A stretch of DNA of 64,000 bases from RGIG5612 sp963599255 (GCA_963599255.1 CAVBWS010000006.1:5944-69943); one strand, 5' to 3'. Numbered from the stretch's first letter, positions 36,085 through 44,697 are shown. A program made the numbers and translations. The notes: generated by a model not told the origin, from the letters alone.

Positions 36085-36185
36085 GGATGGCTGATTATTT
36101 ACATGATTGGACAATGACAAGAAAAATCCGGAAAGCAAGAAGAAAATCTCAGATGGATGATTGTTTACATGATTGAACATTATGA
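36085..36185 (+). repeat. Pair of ~33-bp direct repeats upstream of leuS
   Basis: Copy 1 at 36085-36117 and copy 2 at 36152-36185 share TTTACATGATTG and the flanks GATGG.TGATT and ACA..TGA, with about five differences; start-to-start distance is 67 bases. They lie in the 468-base spacer before leuS. Function unknown; paired operators or remnants of a duplication are possible. Confidence 0.6.
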
Positions 36186-36204
36186 TTTTCAGCAGCTATA
36201 TATC

Positions 36205-36246
36205 AGGCATGCAACGTTATACAAGCGTTGTATTTGCATGCCTTTC
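36205..36246 (+). terminator. Hairpin in the leuS upstream region
   Basis: AGGCATGCAA pairs with TTGCATGCCT, with an inner ATACAA/TTGTAT pair, followed by TTCGTG. It could be a terminator or leader structure. The T-box hallmarks expected in some leuS leaders are not seen downstream. Confidence 0.5.
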
Positions 36247-36390
36247 GTGTTATCATAACAAGCAATGTTAATATTTCGAAAAAGTATATATGCGTAATAT
36301 ATTTGAGTCTTGCGGCTTATATCTGTGCTGGTGTATCTGAACGTCTGCACAGGTGTTATACGAGACTTTAAGATAAAATTGGAGGAATCA

Positions 36391-38826
36391 ATGAAAGTAG
36401 CATACAATCACAAGGAGATTGAAAAAAAATGGAACATTGCCTGGCAGGAGAACCCGGTAAATGTTGATGATGGTAAGAAGCCTAAATATTATTGTCTTGA
36501 TATGTTCCCGTATCCGTCAGGCCACGGACTTCATGTAGGCCACTGGAGAGGCTATGTAATAAGTGACGTGTGGAGCAGATATAAGCTGATGCAGGGTCAT
36601 TACATAATTCATCCGATGGGCTGGGATGCCTTCGGACTCCCGGCGGAAAATTATGCTATTAAGAATGGAATCCATCCAAGCATTTCTACAGCTGAAAATA
36701 TTGCTAATATTAAGAAACAGATAAATGAGATCTCAGCATTGTACGACTGGGACAGAGAGGTTAATACTACAGATCCTGACTTTTACAAATGGACACAGTG
36801 GATCTTTGTTCAGATGTTTAAGCATGGTCTGGCTTATGAGAAGGAGATGCCTATTAACTGGTGCCCTTCATGTAAGACAGGACTGGCCAATGAAGAGGTT
36901 GTTGACGGCAAATGTGAGCGCTGTCACAGTGAGGTTACCAAGAAAAATCTGCGTCAGTGGATGCTGAAGATCACAGCATATGCCGACAGACTTCTTGATG
37001 ACCTGGATACTCTGGATTGGCCTGAGAAGGTTAAGAAGATGCAGACCGAGTGGATCGGAAGATCTTACGGAGCTGAGGTTGACTTTACTGTTGAAGGAAA
37101 AGAAGACAAGATAACTGTATATACAACAAGACCGGATACTCTCTATGGTGCTACCTTCATGGTTCTGGCACCGGAGCACAAGCTGGCAAGAGAACTGGCA
37201 ACTGAAGAAACTAAGGATGCTGTAGAAAGATATATCTACGAGGCCAGCATGAAGTCTAATATTGACCGTATGGCTGATAAGGACAAGACAGGTGTATTTA
37301 CCGGAAGCTATGCAGTTAATCCTATTAACGGAGAGAAGGTTCCTGTCTGGCTGTCAGATTATGTATTGGCTGACTACGGTACAGGTGCTATTATGTGCGT
37401 TCCGGCTCATGATGACCGTGATTATGCATTTGCGAAGAAGTTTGATCTGCCTATCATTCCGGTTATATCACCGGACGGAAATGATGTAGATGTATCTGAG
37501 GCAGCCTATACAGCTGCATCCGGCGTGGTTATCAACTCTGGTGAATGGACCGGAAGACAGAGTGCTGAACTTAAGAAAAATGCTCCTGAAGAGATAGAGA
37601 AGAGAGGAATCGGCAAGAAGAAGGTTAATTATAAGCTTCGTGACTGGGTATTCTCACGTCAGAGATATTGGGGAGAGCCTATTCCTATCGTTCACTGCCC
37701 TAAGTGCGGTAATGTTCCGGTTCCGGAGGATCAGCTTCCGCTGCTGCTTCCGGAGGTGGAGAGCTATCAGCCTACAGGCACAGGAGAGTCACCCCTTGCA
37801 GCTATTGATGAGTGGGTTAATACCACATGCCCTTGCTGCGGAGCTCTTGCCAAGAGAGAGACCAATACCATGCCTCAGTGGGCAGGATCTTCATGGTATT
37901 TCCTCAGATATGTTGATCCGCATAATAAGGAAGCTCTTGTTGACCGAGAAAAGGCTGATAAGTACCTGCCGGTTGATATGTATATCGGCGGCGTAGAGCA
38001 TGCAGTATTACATCTTCTTTATTCAAGATTTTATACCAAATTCCTGAATGATATCGGTGTTGTTGACTTTAATGAACCGTTTAAGAAGTTGTTTAATCAG
38101 GGTATGGTATGCGGCCGTGACAGGGTTACGGGTGCAGCTACTAAGATGAGCAAATCATTAGGCAATATCGTATCTCCTGATGATATGGTAAGAGATTACG
38201 GCTGTGATGCACTGAGACTGTATGAGCTGTTCATCGGACCGCCTGAGCTGGATTCTATCTGGGATGAGAGAGGCATCGATGGTGTATACAGATTCTTATG
38301 CCGTCTGTATTCGCTTATCATGGACAACGCTGATGCTGACATTAAGGCAACAGATGAGATGATCAAGACCAGGAATAAGATGGTATGCGATATTACCAAG
38401 AGGCTTGAATCCTTCAGCCTTAACACAGTTGTGAGCGGTTTTATGGAATATACCAATAAGCTTGTTGATATATCTAAGACCTGCGGTGGAGTGGATCGTG
38501 AGACCATGGAGACAGTTATAAGGCTTCTGGCGCCGTTTGCACCGCATATTGCAGAGGAAATGTGGCAGGCATATGGTCATAAGGAGACTGTATTTGACAG
38601 TAAATTTGGCTGGCCTGCATACGACGAGGCTCTTACCAAGGATGACGAGATCGAGATCGGCGTTCAGATAAACGGCAAACTCAAGTGTACGGTTAAGATC
38701 CCTGCAGAGGCTTCTAAGGACGTGGCCATTGCAGCAGGCAAGGCGGCACTCGGCGATAAATTAAGCGGCAATATTGTCAAGGAAATCTATGTTCCGGGAA
38801 GAATTATAAATATTGTCGCAAAGTAA
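36391..38826 (+). CDS. leuS: Leucyl-tRNA synthetase
   Basis: An 811-residue class Ia synthetase. The HIGH motif is HVGH at 48-51, inside YPSGHGLHVGHWRGY; the zinc-like Cys stretch NWCPSCKTGLANEE and the editing domain CP1 (YTTRPDTLYGATF, TGAIMCVPAHDDRDY) follow; the catalytic FSRQRYWGEPIP and KMSKS at 585-589 are intact, and the tRNA-binding C-terminal domain ends KEIYVPGRIINIVAK. The start ATG at 36391 has GGAGG 5 bases upstream; an in-frame ATG at 36310 has none and would add residues absent from the family. Confidence 0.98.
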   Translation: MKVAYNHKEIEKKWNIAWQENPVNVDDGKKPKYYCLDMFPYPSGHGLHVGHWRGYVISDVWSRYKLMQGHYIIHPMGWDAFGLPAENYAIKNGIHPSISTAENIANIKKQINEISALYDWDREVNTTDPDFYKWTQWIFVQMFKHGLAYEKEMPINWCPSCKTGLANEEVVDGKCERCHSEVTKKNLRQWMLKITAYADRLLDDLDTLDWPEKVKKMQTEWIGRSYGAEVDFTVEGKEDKITVYTTRPDTLYGATFMVLAPEHKLARELATEETKDAVERYIYEASMKSNIDRMADKDKTGVFTGSYAVNPINGEKVPVWLSDYVLADYGTGAIMCVPAHDDRDYAFAKKFDLPIIPVISPDGNDVDVSEAAYTAASGVVINSGEWTGRQSAELKKNAPEEIEKRGIGKKKVNYKLRDWVFSRQRYWGEPIPIVHCPKCGNVPVPEDQLPLLLPEVESYQPTGTGESPLAAIDEWVNTTCPCCGALAKRETNTMPQWAGSSWYFLRYVDPHNKEALVDREKADKYLPVDMYIGGVEHAVLHLLYSRFYTKFLNDIGVVDFNEPFKKLFNQGMVCGRDRVTGAATKMSKSLGNIVSPDDMVRDYGCDALRLYELFIGPPELDSIWDERGIDGVYRFLCRLYSLIMDNADADIKATDEMIKTRNKMVCDITKRLESFSLNTVVSGFMEYTNKLVDISKTCGGVDRETMETVIRLLAPFAPHIAEEMWQAYGHKETVFDSKFGWPAYDEALTKDDEIEIGVQINGKLKCTVKIPAEASKDVAIAAGKAALGDKLSGNIVKEIYVPGRIINIVAK

Positions 38827-38844
38827 TATTTGATTAAACTACTG

Positions 38845-38983
38845 GCTGCGTGTCGTGAATCACGGTGCGCAGCAGCTGCCTCAAAACGCATGTTATGATG
38901 TGCGATAAAAGATACGGCGGCAGATACGAAGCGTACAGCATATACATCAGCAGTGGCTGTGACATTTCGTCAAACAGCCGCTG
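38845..38983 (+). repeat. Two intergenic hairpins after leuS
   Basis: At 38845-38873 GCTGCG pairs with CGCAGC and, inside, CGTGA with TCACG. At 38951-38983 CAGTGGCTGT pairs with ACAGCCGCTG around a 13-base loop. The GTCGTGAATCACGG and AGTGGCTG parts resemble modules of the repeats at 53 and 55 kb. The spacer to the CNNM gene is otherwise plain. Confidence 0.55.
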
Positions 38984-39026
38984 TGGCAAAACTTTGAAAT
39001 AAAATTACTATCGAAAATTTAGAATA

Positions 39027-40298
39027 ATGCTATCTGACATTTTATACATTGTAATAATAATAGTCCTGCTCATGCTTTCGGCGTTTTTTTCCGCATCGGA
39101 AACTGCGCTTATAACCGTCAGCCCTCACAAGCTGAGATCAATGCTCGAGGAACATCAGAAGAATGCCGAGATTCTTGGAAAGGTATTATCCAACAGAGAT
39201 AAGATGCTAAGCGTCATTCTCATATGCAATAACATCGTAAATCTGGGTGCGTCATCATTAGCCACGATTTTTGTCCAAAATGCCATAGGCAGTTGGGCTG
39301 TAAGTATCGGTACAGGTGTGCTGACGCTGCTGGTATTGGTATTTGGCGAGATTACACCTAAGACTATATCAACATATAACAGCAATAAGATTGCACTTAA
39401 ATTTGCCCCATATATTCGAATTCTTATGATTATCTTCACGCCTATTGCGGCGGCGATCAACTTCCTGGCAAATGGCGTGATCAAGCTCTTAAGAGTTGAT
39501 AAGAGCGGCAAATCCGAGTCATATACGGAAAATGAGATCAGGTCGATCGTCGAGGTGTCGGAAGAAGAGGGCGTCATTGAGAGTGGAGAGAAGGATATTA
39601 TTAATAATGTCTTCGACTTTACGGATACTATTGCCAGAGAGGCCATGGTGCCGATAGTTAATGTCACGTCTATCAAGGTTAATTCATCTTATGATGAATT
39701 AAAGAAAATATTTGCAGATAATCTCTATACGAGGATTCCTGTATTTAATGAGGATGAGAGCAGCTTCGTAGGCATGATTAACCTCAAGGATTTTATCTTC
39801 ATGTCGCAGGAAGATCTGAATAAGTTGGACTTGTCATCCATTATGAGAGAGCTTCCGTATACATACGAACAGAAGCATCTGGCTGAGCTCTTCCTGGAAA
39901 TGAAGAAGAAAAATACCAATATGATGGCTGTTATGGATGAGTATGGAGTTACGGTGGGAATAATAACCATGGAAGATCTGCTTGAGGAAATCGTTGGCGA
40001 CATCCGTGATGAATATGATGAGGATGAAGAGGACGAACTGATGCAGGAGGGCTCTGATGAATATGTAATGCATGGCTCCACCAGTTTGTCTGATATAAAT
40101 GCCAAACTCGGAACGAACCTGGAGTCAGAGGCATATGATTCTATCGGCGGACTTATCATAGAAAAACTGGACAGGCTGCCGGAAGAGGGAGATACGGTAA
40201 CGGTTGATAGAATACTTCTTACGGTGGAGAAGGTGGACGGACCTAAGATTGAACAGGTAAGAATAAAGGTTCTGCCTGAACAGGCGCAGGAACAGTAA
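39027..40298 (+). CDS. CNNM/CorC-family membrane protein (DUF21-CBS-CorC_HlyC)
   Basis: A 423-residue protein often labelled hemolysin. Residues 1-170 form the DUF21/CNNM membrane domain with about four segments (SAFFSASETALITVSPHKL; LVFGEITPKTIS). Two CBS domains follow (about 200-325; FVGMINLKDFIF, VTVGIITMEDLLEEIVGDI), and a CorC_HlyC domain closes at about 345-420 (YDSIGGLIIEKLDRLP). Family members move or regulate Mg2+ and perhaps other cations. It ends 94 bases before a P-type cation ATPase, suggesting a cation-homeostasis pair. No obvious ribosome site at the ATG. Confidence 0.88.
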   Translation: MLSDILYIVIIIVLLMLSAFFSASETALITVSPHKLRSMLEEHQKNAEILGKVLSNRDKMLSVILICNNIVNLGASSLATIFVQNAIGSWAVSIGTGVLTLLVLVFGEITPKTISTYNSNKIALKFAPYIRILMIIFTPIAAAINFLANGVIKLLRVDKSGKSESYTENEIRSIVEVSEEEGVIESGEKDIINNVFDFTDTIAREAMVPIVNVTSIKVNSSYDELKKIFADNLYTRIPVFNEDESSFVGMINLKDFIFMSQEDLNKLDLSSIMRELPYTYEQKHLAELFLEMKKKNTNMMAVMDEYGVTVGIITMEDLLEEIVGDIRDEYDEDEEDELMQEGSDEYVMHGSTSLSDINAKLGTNLESEAYDSIGGLIIEKLDRLPEEGDTVTVDRILLTVEKVDGPKIEQVRIKVLPEQAQEQ

Positions 40299-40392
40299 TG
40301 ATTGAATGCTGCAGGATAGCTGGTTTTATTTGAGCAATTCCTGAAAATTGAATTTCGATGCAGCAAAGTTTCGATATCACTTGACTGAAAAA

Positions 40393-42843
40393 ATGGATAA
40401 GAGTTCTAAAATTAAGACAGGGCTTACAACAGAGCAGGTAAATGAAAGGATCTCTCAGGGTCTTGTTAATGGAGAAATAAATATAAAGACTAAGACCTAT
40501 AAGCAAATTATTCTTGATAATTTGCTTTCTTTATTTAACCTGATAAATGTTATTCTTCTTGTATGCATTATATTGTCAGGCTCGTTAAAGAATGCCCTGT
40601 TTTTCTTCGTTGTAATATGGAATTTTGCCATAGGTTCATTTCAGGAAATAAGAGCCAAGAAAACAATTGACAAGCTTTCTATCATGACAGCGCCTAAGGT
40701 ATACGCTCTGAGGGACGGCAATATTTCAGAAATACAGGTTAAGGATATTGTAATGGGCGAAATCATGCGTCTTCAGGCGGGCAACAAGATATGTGCCGAT
40801 GCAGTGATCATTGACGGACGGTGCCAGGTAAATGAAAGCCTTCTTACCGGTGAGAGTGAGCCTATAAACAAATGTGCGGGCGATCATATATTATCAGGTT
40901 CATTTGTTGTATCCGGACAAGTTATGGCAGAGGTTGAGCACATTGGGCTTGATAATTACATAAATAAGATTACAGCAGGCGTAAAACGTTACAAAAAACC
41001 GGAATCTGTAATAATGAAGTCTGTTAACACCATAGTAAAAATCATTACCATATGCATTATCCCGCTGGCAGCTCTGGTGGTATGGAATAATTTCTTCAGA
41101 CACAGCATGGATTTTTCATCCGCAATGGTTAAGACTGTAGCAGCGATCTCCTCCATGATCCCCGGCGGACTTGTATTGCTGGTAAGCATAGTTCTGGCTG
41201 TAAGTGTTGTCAGATTATCCAAACGTAAAACACTGGTACAGGACTTGTATTGTGTGGAAAATCTGGCGCGTGTTGATATGCTCTTACTGGACAAAACAGG
41301 AACCATAACAGAGGGCAAAATGAAGGTAGAGGAGCTTATAAGCCTTCATGATAAAGATCACAATATTATGGAGCATCTGAGGCTATTCTCGGATATGATT
41401 AAAGACGAGAATCCTACCATAACAGCCATAAGAAACTATTTTGGCGAAACGGACCGCCATGATACATCTGACAAAAAAATATTTAAACGTAATAGAAAGC
41501 GCAATTCATCTGCAGACAAGGCGGTGGGTGCGTACAAAATTCATGATAACCTGATTTCTGCAATACCATTTTCATCAGACAGAAAATGGAGCCTGGTTTC
41601 AATCGAGGGGAGGGGCTCATATATTCTGGGAGCTCCGGAACGAATATTAGGAGAGAAGATACAGAGGCTGCAGGACAATATAAGAAAATATACAAAACAG
41701 GGCAAGAGAGTAGTATTATTCGCACACAGCGATGAGAATATAGAAAATACAGACGGACAAGATCCGGTGCTTCCTTCAGATATACAGTCATTACTGTTGA
41801 TCGTTATCGGCGACAAGGTAAGAGCTTCTGCCAAATCTGTTTTTGCCAGCTTCAGAAATGAGGGCGTGGGCATTAAGGTCATATCAGGAGATAATCCTCA
41901 GACAGTATCGGTAATTGCGGCAGAGGCAGGACTGGAGGGCTCTGATAAATGGATCGATGCCTCAACTCTGAAAACTAATGAGGATATCGCAGAGGCTGCA
42001 GATAAATATAACGTATTTGGCAGGGTAACACCTAATCAGAAACGCCAGTTTGTTAAGGTACTTCAGGGGGCAGGCCATACGGTTGCCATGACAGGAGATG
42101 GGGCAAATGATGTATTGGCGCTTAAGGAAGCGGATTGCTCAATAGCCATGCAGTCAGGCGCTGATGCAGCCAGAAATGTGGCCAATCTGGTTCTGCTGGA
42201 CTCTGATTTTTCTTCGCTTCCGCTGGTTGTTGCTGAGGGCAGAAAGTCGATTAATAACCTGCAGCGGTCGGCATCCTTATATCTGACCAAGACTACATAT
42301 GCATTTATTTTTTCTTTTATCTTCGTGCTGTTTTCAAGAATCACATATCCGTTTGAGAATATTCAGGTCACACTGATCGGGGGTATTACTATAGGTATAC
42401 CGTCGTTTCTGCTGGCCTTAGAGCCGGATGTAAGGCGGATAAGCGGCAACTTCCTGAGAAATGTGTTTACATCAGCAATTCCTGTAGGAATACTGGAGGC
42501 TGTTACATTGGCCGTAGCGGCGCTTGCTCTTAGGAGTATGGCACATGCAGATGGTCCTCAGTTGTCCGCAGCTGCCACATATCTTATGCTTATATTAGGT
42601 ATCTGCACAGTATTTAATATCTGCGGAAGGATCAATATATGGAAGATAGGACTGATCATTTTTATAACGGCAGTTGCATTTCTGACGGTTCTGTTATTTC
42701 CGAAGCTGTTCTCAATTGTGTTCATAACAGGTCAAATGATCGAAATAATACTTCTGGCTGCAGCAATATTTTTTGTCGTGGAATTTATTTTGCTGCGCGT
42801 TGTAATACCAGGGGTAGCAGGTAAGCGTGAAAAGAATATGTAA
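40393..42843 (+). CDS. P-type cation ATPase, CtpE-like
   Basis: An 816-residue cation pump. Actuator motif TGES at 152-155, phosphorylation site D300 in DKTGTITEG, and hinge GDGAND at 568-573 are intact. Membrane segments lie near 45-95, 210-290 and six at the C-terminus (about 625-815). The order and the ending resemble Mycobacterium CtpE, reported as a Ca2+ uptake ATPase, rather than the heavy-metal group: no CPC motif or N-terminal metal-binding domain is present. The start is uncertain: ATG at 40393 lacks a ribosome site, and an in-frame TTG at 40348 would add 15 residues. Family proteins begin shortly before GLTTEQVNER, which suits the ATG. Confidence 0.86.
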   Translation: MDKSSKIKTGLTTEQVNERISQGLVNGEINIKTKTYKQIILDNLLSLFNLINVILLVCIILSGSLKNALFFFVVIWNFAIGSFQEIRAKKTIDKLSIMTAPKVYALRDGNISEIQVKDIVMGEIMRLQAGNKICADAVIIDGRCQVNESLLTGESEPINKCAGDHILSGSFVVSGQVMAEVEHIGLDNYINKITAGVKRYKKPESVIMKSVNTIVKIITICIIPLAALVVWNNFFRHSMDFSSAMVKTVAAISSMIPGGLVLLVSIVLAVSVVRLSKRKTLVQDLYCVENLARVDMLLLDKTGTITEGKMKVEELISLHDKDHNIMEHLRLFSDMIKDENPTITAIRNYFGETDRHDTSDKKIFKRNRKRNSSADKAVGAYKIHDNLISAIPFSSDRKWSLVSIEGRGSYILGAPERILGEKIQRLQDNIRKYTKQGKRVVLFAHSDENIENTDGQDPVLPSDIQSLLLIVIGDKVRASAKSVFASFRNEGVGIKVISGDNPQTVSVIAAEAGLEGSDKWIDASTLKTNEDIAEAADKYNVFGRVTPNQKRQFVKVLQGAGHTVAMTGDGANDVLALKEADCSIAMQSGADAARNVANLVLLDSDFSSLPLVVAEGRKSINNLQRSASLYLTKTTYAFIFSFIFVLFSRITYPFENIQVTLIGGITIGIPSFLLALEPDVRRISGNFLRNVFTSAIPVGILEAVTLAVAALALRSMAHADGPQLSAAATYLMLILGICTVFNICGRINIWKIGLIIFITAVAFLTVLLFPKLFSIVFITGQMIEIILLAAAIFFVVEFILLRVVIPGVAGKREKNM

Positions 42844-42985
42844 TTTTTATAAGGTAAAGCAGTGTTACAGTTTAGCCATGATTTTCGAATGATAAAAAAG
42901 TGACAGGTCAAAACGCCGAAATTTTTGTAGGCAGGAGTGTTAGGTAAAGCAGACAATATTTTTGCACGATTGATTTATCTCGTAC

Positions 42986-43013
42986 TTGCAAAAGAGTTGA
43001 ATTGTGATATAAT
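42986..43013 (+). promoter_or_regulatory. Promoter of tRNA-Pro
   Basis: TTGCAA at 42986-42991, 16-base spacer, TATAAT at 43008-43013. The predicted start is near 43020, leaving only a few bases before the mature tRNA 5' end. Confidence 0.7.
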
Positions 43014-43024
43014 AATCAGGCTGT

Positions 43025-43098
43025 CGGTGTGTGGCTCAGTTTGGTAGAGCGCTGCGTTCGGGACGCAGAGGCCGTGGGTTCGAATCCCGTCACACCGA
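43025..43098 (+). tRNA. tRNA-Pro, anticodon CGG
   Basis: A 74-base cloverleaf. Acceptor CGGTGTG pairs with CACACCG, discriminator A; the anticodon stem CTGCG/CGCAG holds loop TTCGGGA, so the anticodon is CGG (codon CCG); the T arm CGTGGGTTCGAATCCCG is canonical. The CCA end is not encoded. Followed by a terminator, so it is a single-tRNA unit. Confidence 0.97.
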
Positions 43099-43110
43099 TT
43101 GGTTTAAAGG

Positions 43111-43151
43111 AAGCCGGAGAAGCTGATAAATACAGCATCCCGGCTTTTTTT
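43111..43151 (+). terminator. Terminator of tRNA-Pro
   Basis: AAGCCGG pairs with CCGGCTT around a ~22-base loop and runs into seven T. The XRE gene ends 140 bases further on the opposite strand. Confidence 0.8.
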
Positions 43152-43289
43152 GTCGTGATCATCGGCTTCCTAGTATTCAGGAGGAAGATAAAATTTTGTT
43201 TGTGAAGAAGACAATAATGTGGTTTTAATGAATCTTCATCTATAATGATATTCATGTTATTGTTACCGGATAACAGTTAAAGGTGCCGT

Positions 43290-44138
43290 CTACATCTCTG
43301 GATCGTCGCTGAAGATTGATTTTAATGACCTTTCCCGTGCTGATCTCAACTCCTGATCTAAGTCTTGCTGCATTTTCTTAATGAGCACCTGCTTGATAAT
43401 CTCAGAATTTATCAGAATATTATTATTTACATAAAATTCCTTGCCAAATCCTGTTATATACACTGAAGATTTATCCGAATCAGTTGATACAGTAAGACTG
43501 TTGGAAGAGAATAATTCGCTGCTGGAGCTTTGAAAACTGTTCTTCCTGCCGGCAGATATGATCGATGGCTCGAAGCTGTTTAGGTACTCGCTTACAATAT
43601 ATGGAAATGACGGCATACGGATAATTCTGTCAATTATTGACGGAAGGATATCTGTTTCAGGCATCTGCTCCTCTAAATCAGATATTTCATCATACAGATC
43701 AGATATAAATGCTTCATTTTCTTCATCTGCTATTTTCTCATAGAGGTCATTGATTTTGTCAGATATATTATTAGCGACAATATTGCTATTATTAGCTGCA
43801 GCCAATCGTTTTATGGCTCCTTCAGATAAGCCTGTTTTTTCACTTATACATGATTCAGCACTGATGTCCTCGTCCCCAAGCAGATAGTTGATAGTGCATC
43901 CTAATTTGCTGCAGAGATCGCAGGCCACATCAAGAGGTATAACATTAGAACGTTCACCCTTAGTATATGATCTTACTCGTTCGGGATTCAAGCCTAGAAC
44001 AGTGCTTATATAATCCTTCTGAGTGAGCCGCTTATCATCGGGATGAGCTTCATTATAGGCTCTGAGTCTTGATGATAATAATTCCTTAAGTCGTTCGCTG
44101 ATTGTCTGTTTATTGTACATAGGTGCTGAGGATAACAT
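43290..44138 (-). CDS. XRE-family helix-turn-helix transcriptional regulator
   Basis: A 282-residue protein. Residues about 10-95 form a lambda-repressor-like HTH domain (LTQKDYISTVLGLNPERVRSY with recognition helix and TKGERSN, then LDVACDLCSKLGCTINYLLG). The remainder is acidic and helical with no family I recognise: an ALE/DLEEQ-rich part near 130-165 and a Ser-rich part near 190-225. AAGGAGG is 5 bases before the ATG at 44138. It is divergent from the structured RNA region and dehydrogenase, and its own leader holds a long hairpin. It may control that neighbouring region, which is inference from position only. Confidence 0.8.
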   Translation of the reverse strand: MLSSAPMYNKQTISERLKELLSSRLRAYNEAHPDDKRLTQKDYISTVLGLNPERVRSYTKGERSNVIPLDVACDLCSKLGCTINYLLGDEDISAESCISEKTGLSEGAIKRLAAANNSNIVANNISDKINDLYEKIADEENEAFISDLYDEISDLEEQMPETDILPSIIDRIIRMPSFPYIVSEYLNSFEPSIISAGRKNSFQSSSSELFSSNSLTVSTDSDKSSVYITGFGKEFYVNNNILINSEIIKQVLIKKMQQDLDQELRSARERSLKSIFSDDPEM

Positions 44139-44163
44139 ATAGGCCTCCTTAAATAAAAAATAA

Positions 44164-44198
44164 AATATCTGAAGGTATTTAAAATACCTTCAGATATT
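44164..44198 (-). promoter_or_regulatory. Near-perfect 35-bp palindrome in the XRE gene leader
   Basis: Two 17-base arms (AATATCTGAAGGTATTT and its exact reverse complement) are separated by one base. Read on the minus strand the hairpin is followed by a T-rich run TTATTTTTTATTT and then directly by the AAGGAGG ribosome site of the XRE gene. It therefore looks like a terminator placed in the leader (attenuator), or a DNA operator for the regulator itself. Confidence 0.7.
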
Positions 44199-44251
44199 AC
44201 CACAAGTTACAGCAGATAACAATCATGCATGTTATATCCTGCTGCAGCAAT

Positions 44252-44257
44252 ATTATA
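44252..44257 (-). promoter_or_regulatory. Probable -10 box of the XRE gene
   Basis: A perfect TATAAT on the minus strand; the -35 region about 17 bases upstream is poor. The predicted start near 44245 gives a leader of about 105 bases that contains the palindrome. Confidence 0.4.
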
Positions 44258-44304
44258 ATGTAAGTGCTTTCTGTATAAAAAATTTTTCTAATGAATGACT
44301 CAAG

Positions 44305-44332
44305 TTGAATTACGTTGAATAAGTGCTATAAT
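44305..44332 (+). promoter_or_regulatory. Promoter of the structured RNA region
   Basis: TTGAAT at 44305-44310, 16-base spacer, perfect TATAAT at 44327-44332; start expected near 44339, exactly at the left edge of the folded RNA. Confidence 0.65.
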
Positions 44333-44338
44333 CCTAAA

Positions 44339-44440
44339 ATCATCGGTTCTTGGAAGGAGTGCATCTTGATGATGCATCGCCAGTGTCCAGTGCAACTAAC
44401 ATATATTCCCTGGGAACACATGGCGGCCGATGTATTTTTG
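44339..44440 (+). ncRNA. Candidate structured RNA, three-way junction, family not recognised
   Basis: About 100 bases fold as follows: closing stem CATCGG (44341-44346) with CCGATG (44427-44432); hairpin TGCATC (44360-44365) with GATGCA (44371-44376), loop TTGAT; and a long hairpin built from CGCCA/TGGCG, GTGT/ACAC and CCAG/CTGG between 44378 and 44425, with one bulged A and a 19-base loop. The closing stem is followed at once by TATTTTTG, as in a terminator. I compared it by memory with SRP RNA, 6S, tmRNA, RNase P, T-box and the common riboswitches and found no match. It may be a small RNA or a leader of the dehydrogenase gene. Confidence 0.55.
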
Positions 44441-44472
44441 TGCGATAGAGAATAAGCTCGCAGGCAACAACT

Positions 44473-44660
44473 GTGACTGATGACTAGAATCTTACAAACG
44501 TGGCGATCCTATGCCTGAGCAGAAAGTATTGCAGGCAAGGTTACCTTGTGTCTGTGCAGAAAATCTTACAGACAAGGATATCCTGTGCCTGCACAAAAAT
44601 CTTATATGCAGGGGTCCCTTATGTCTGTGTAGAATATAAGAATTTACGTACAAGAATTTT
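44473..44660 (+). repeat. About five tandem ~37-bp structured repeats upstream of the dehydrogenase
   Basis: Units at about 44473-44512, 44513-44549, 44550-44586, 44587-44622 and 44623-44660. The clearest unit reads GTCTGTGCAGAAAATC, TTACAGAC, AAGGATATCCTGT: a stem GTCTGT/ACAGAC and then a small stem AGGATATCCT. Neighbouring units keep both stems while bases change together: GCCTG/CAGGC plus AAGG/CCTT in unit 2, CCTGCA/TGCAGG in unit 4. First and last units are more degenerate. The repeat is directly tandem, with no spacers. The last unit ends about 38 bases before the dehydrogenase ATG. Confidence 0.7.
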
Positions 44661-44697
44661 CAAAAAATAAAGAATAATAGGGAAGTATAGGGAAATT

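Noticed and set aside
36247..36390. T-box leader for leuS
   Set aside because: No T-box sequence (GGTGGNACCGCG-like) or antiterminator pair is visible; only a hairpin and direct repeats further upstream.
44477..44520. Hammerhead ribozyme core (CTGATGA present)
   Set aside because: The required stem II hairpin followed by GAAA and a matching cleavage site could not be built around it.
44550..44586. CsrA/RsmA-binding array
   Set aside because: Only one unit shows ACAAGGATAT; the other units lack GGA at the same place.
44473..44660. CRISPR array
   Set aside because: Units are directly tandem, ~37 bp long and divergent, with no unique spacers and no cas genes nearby.
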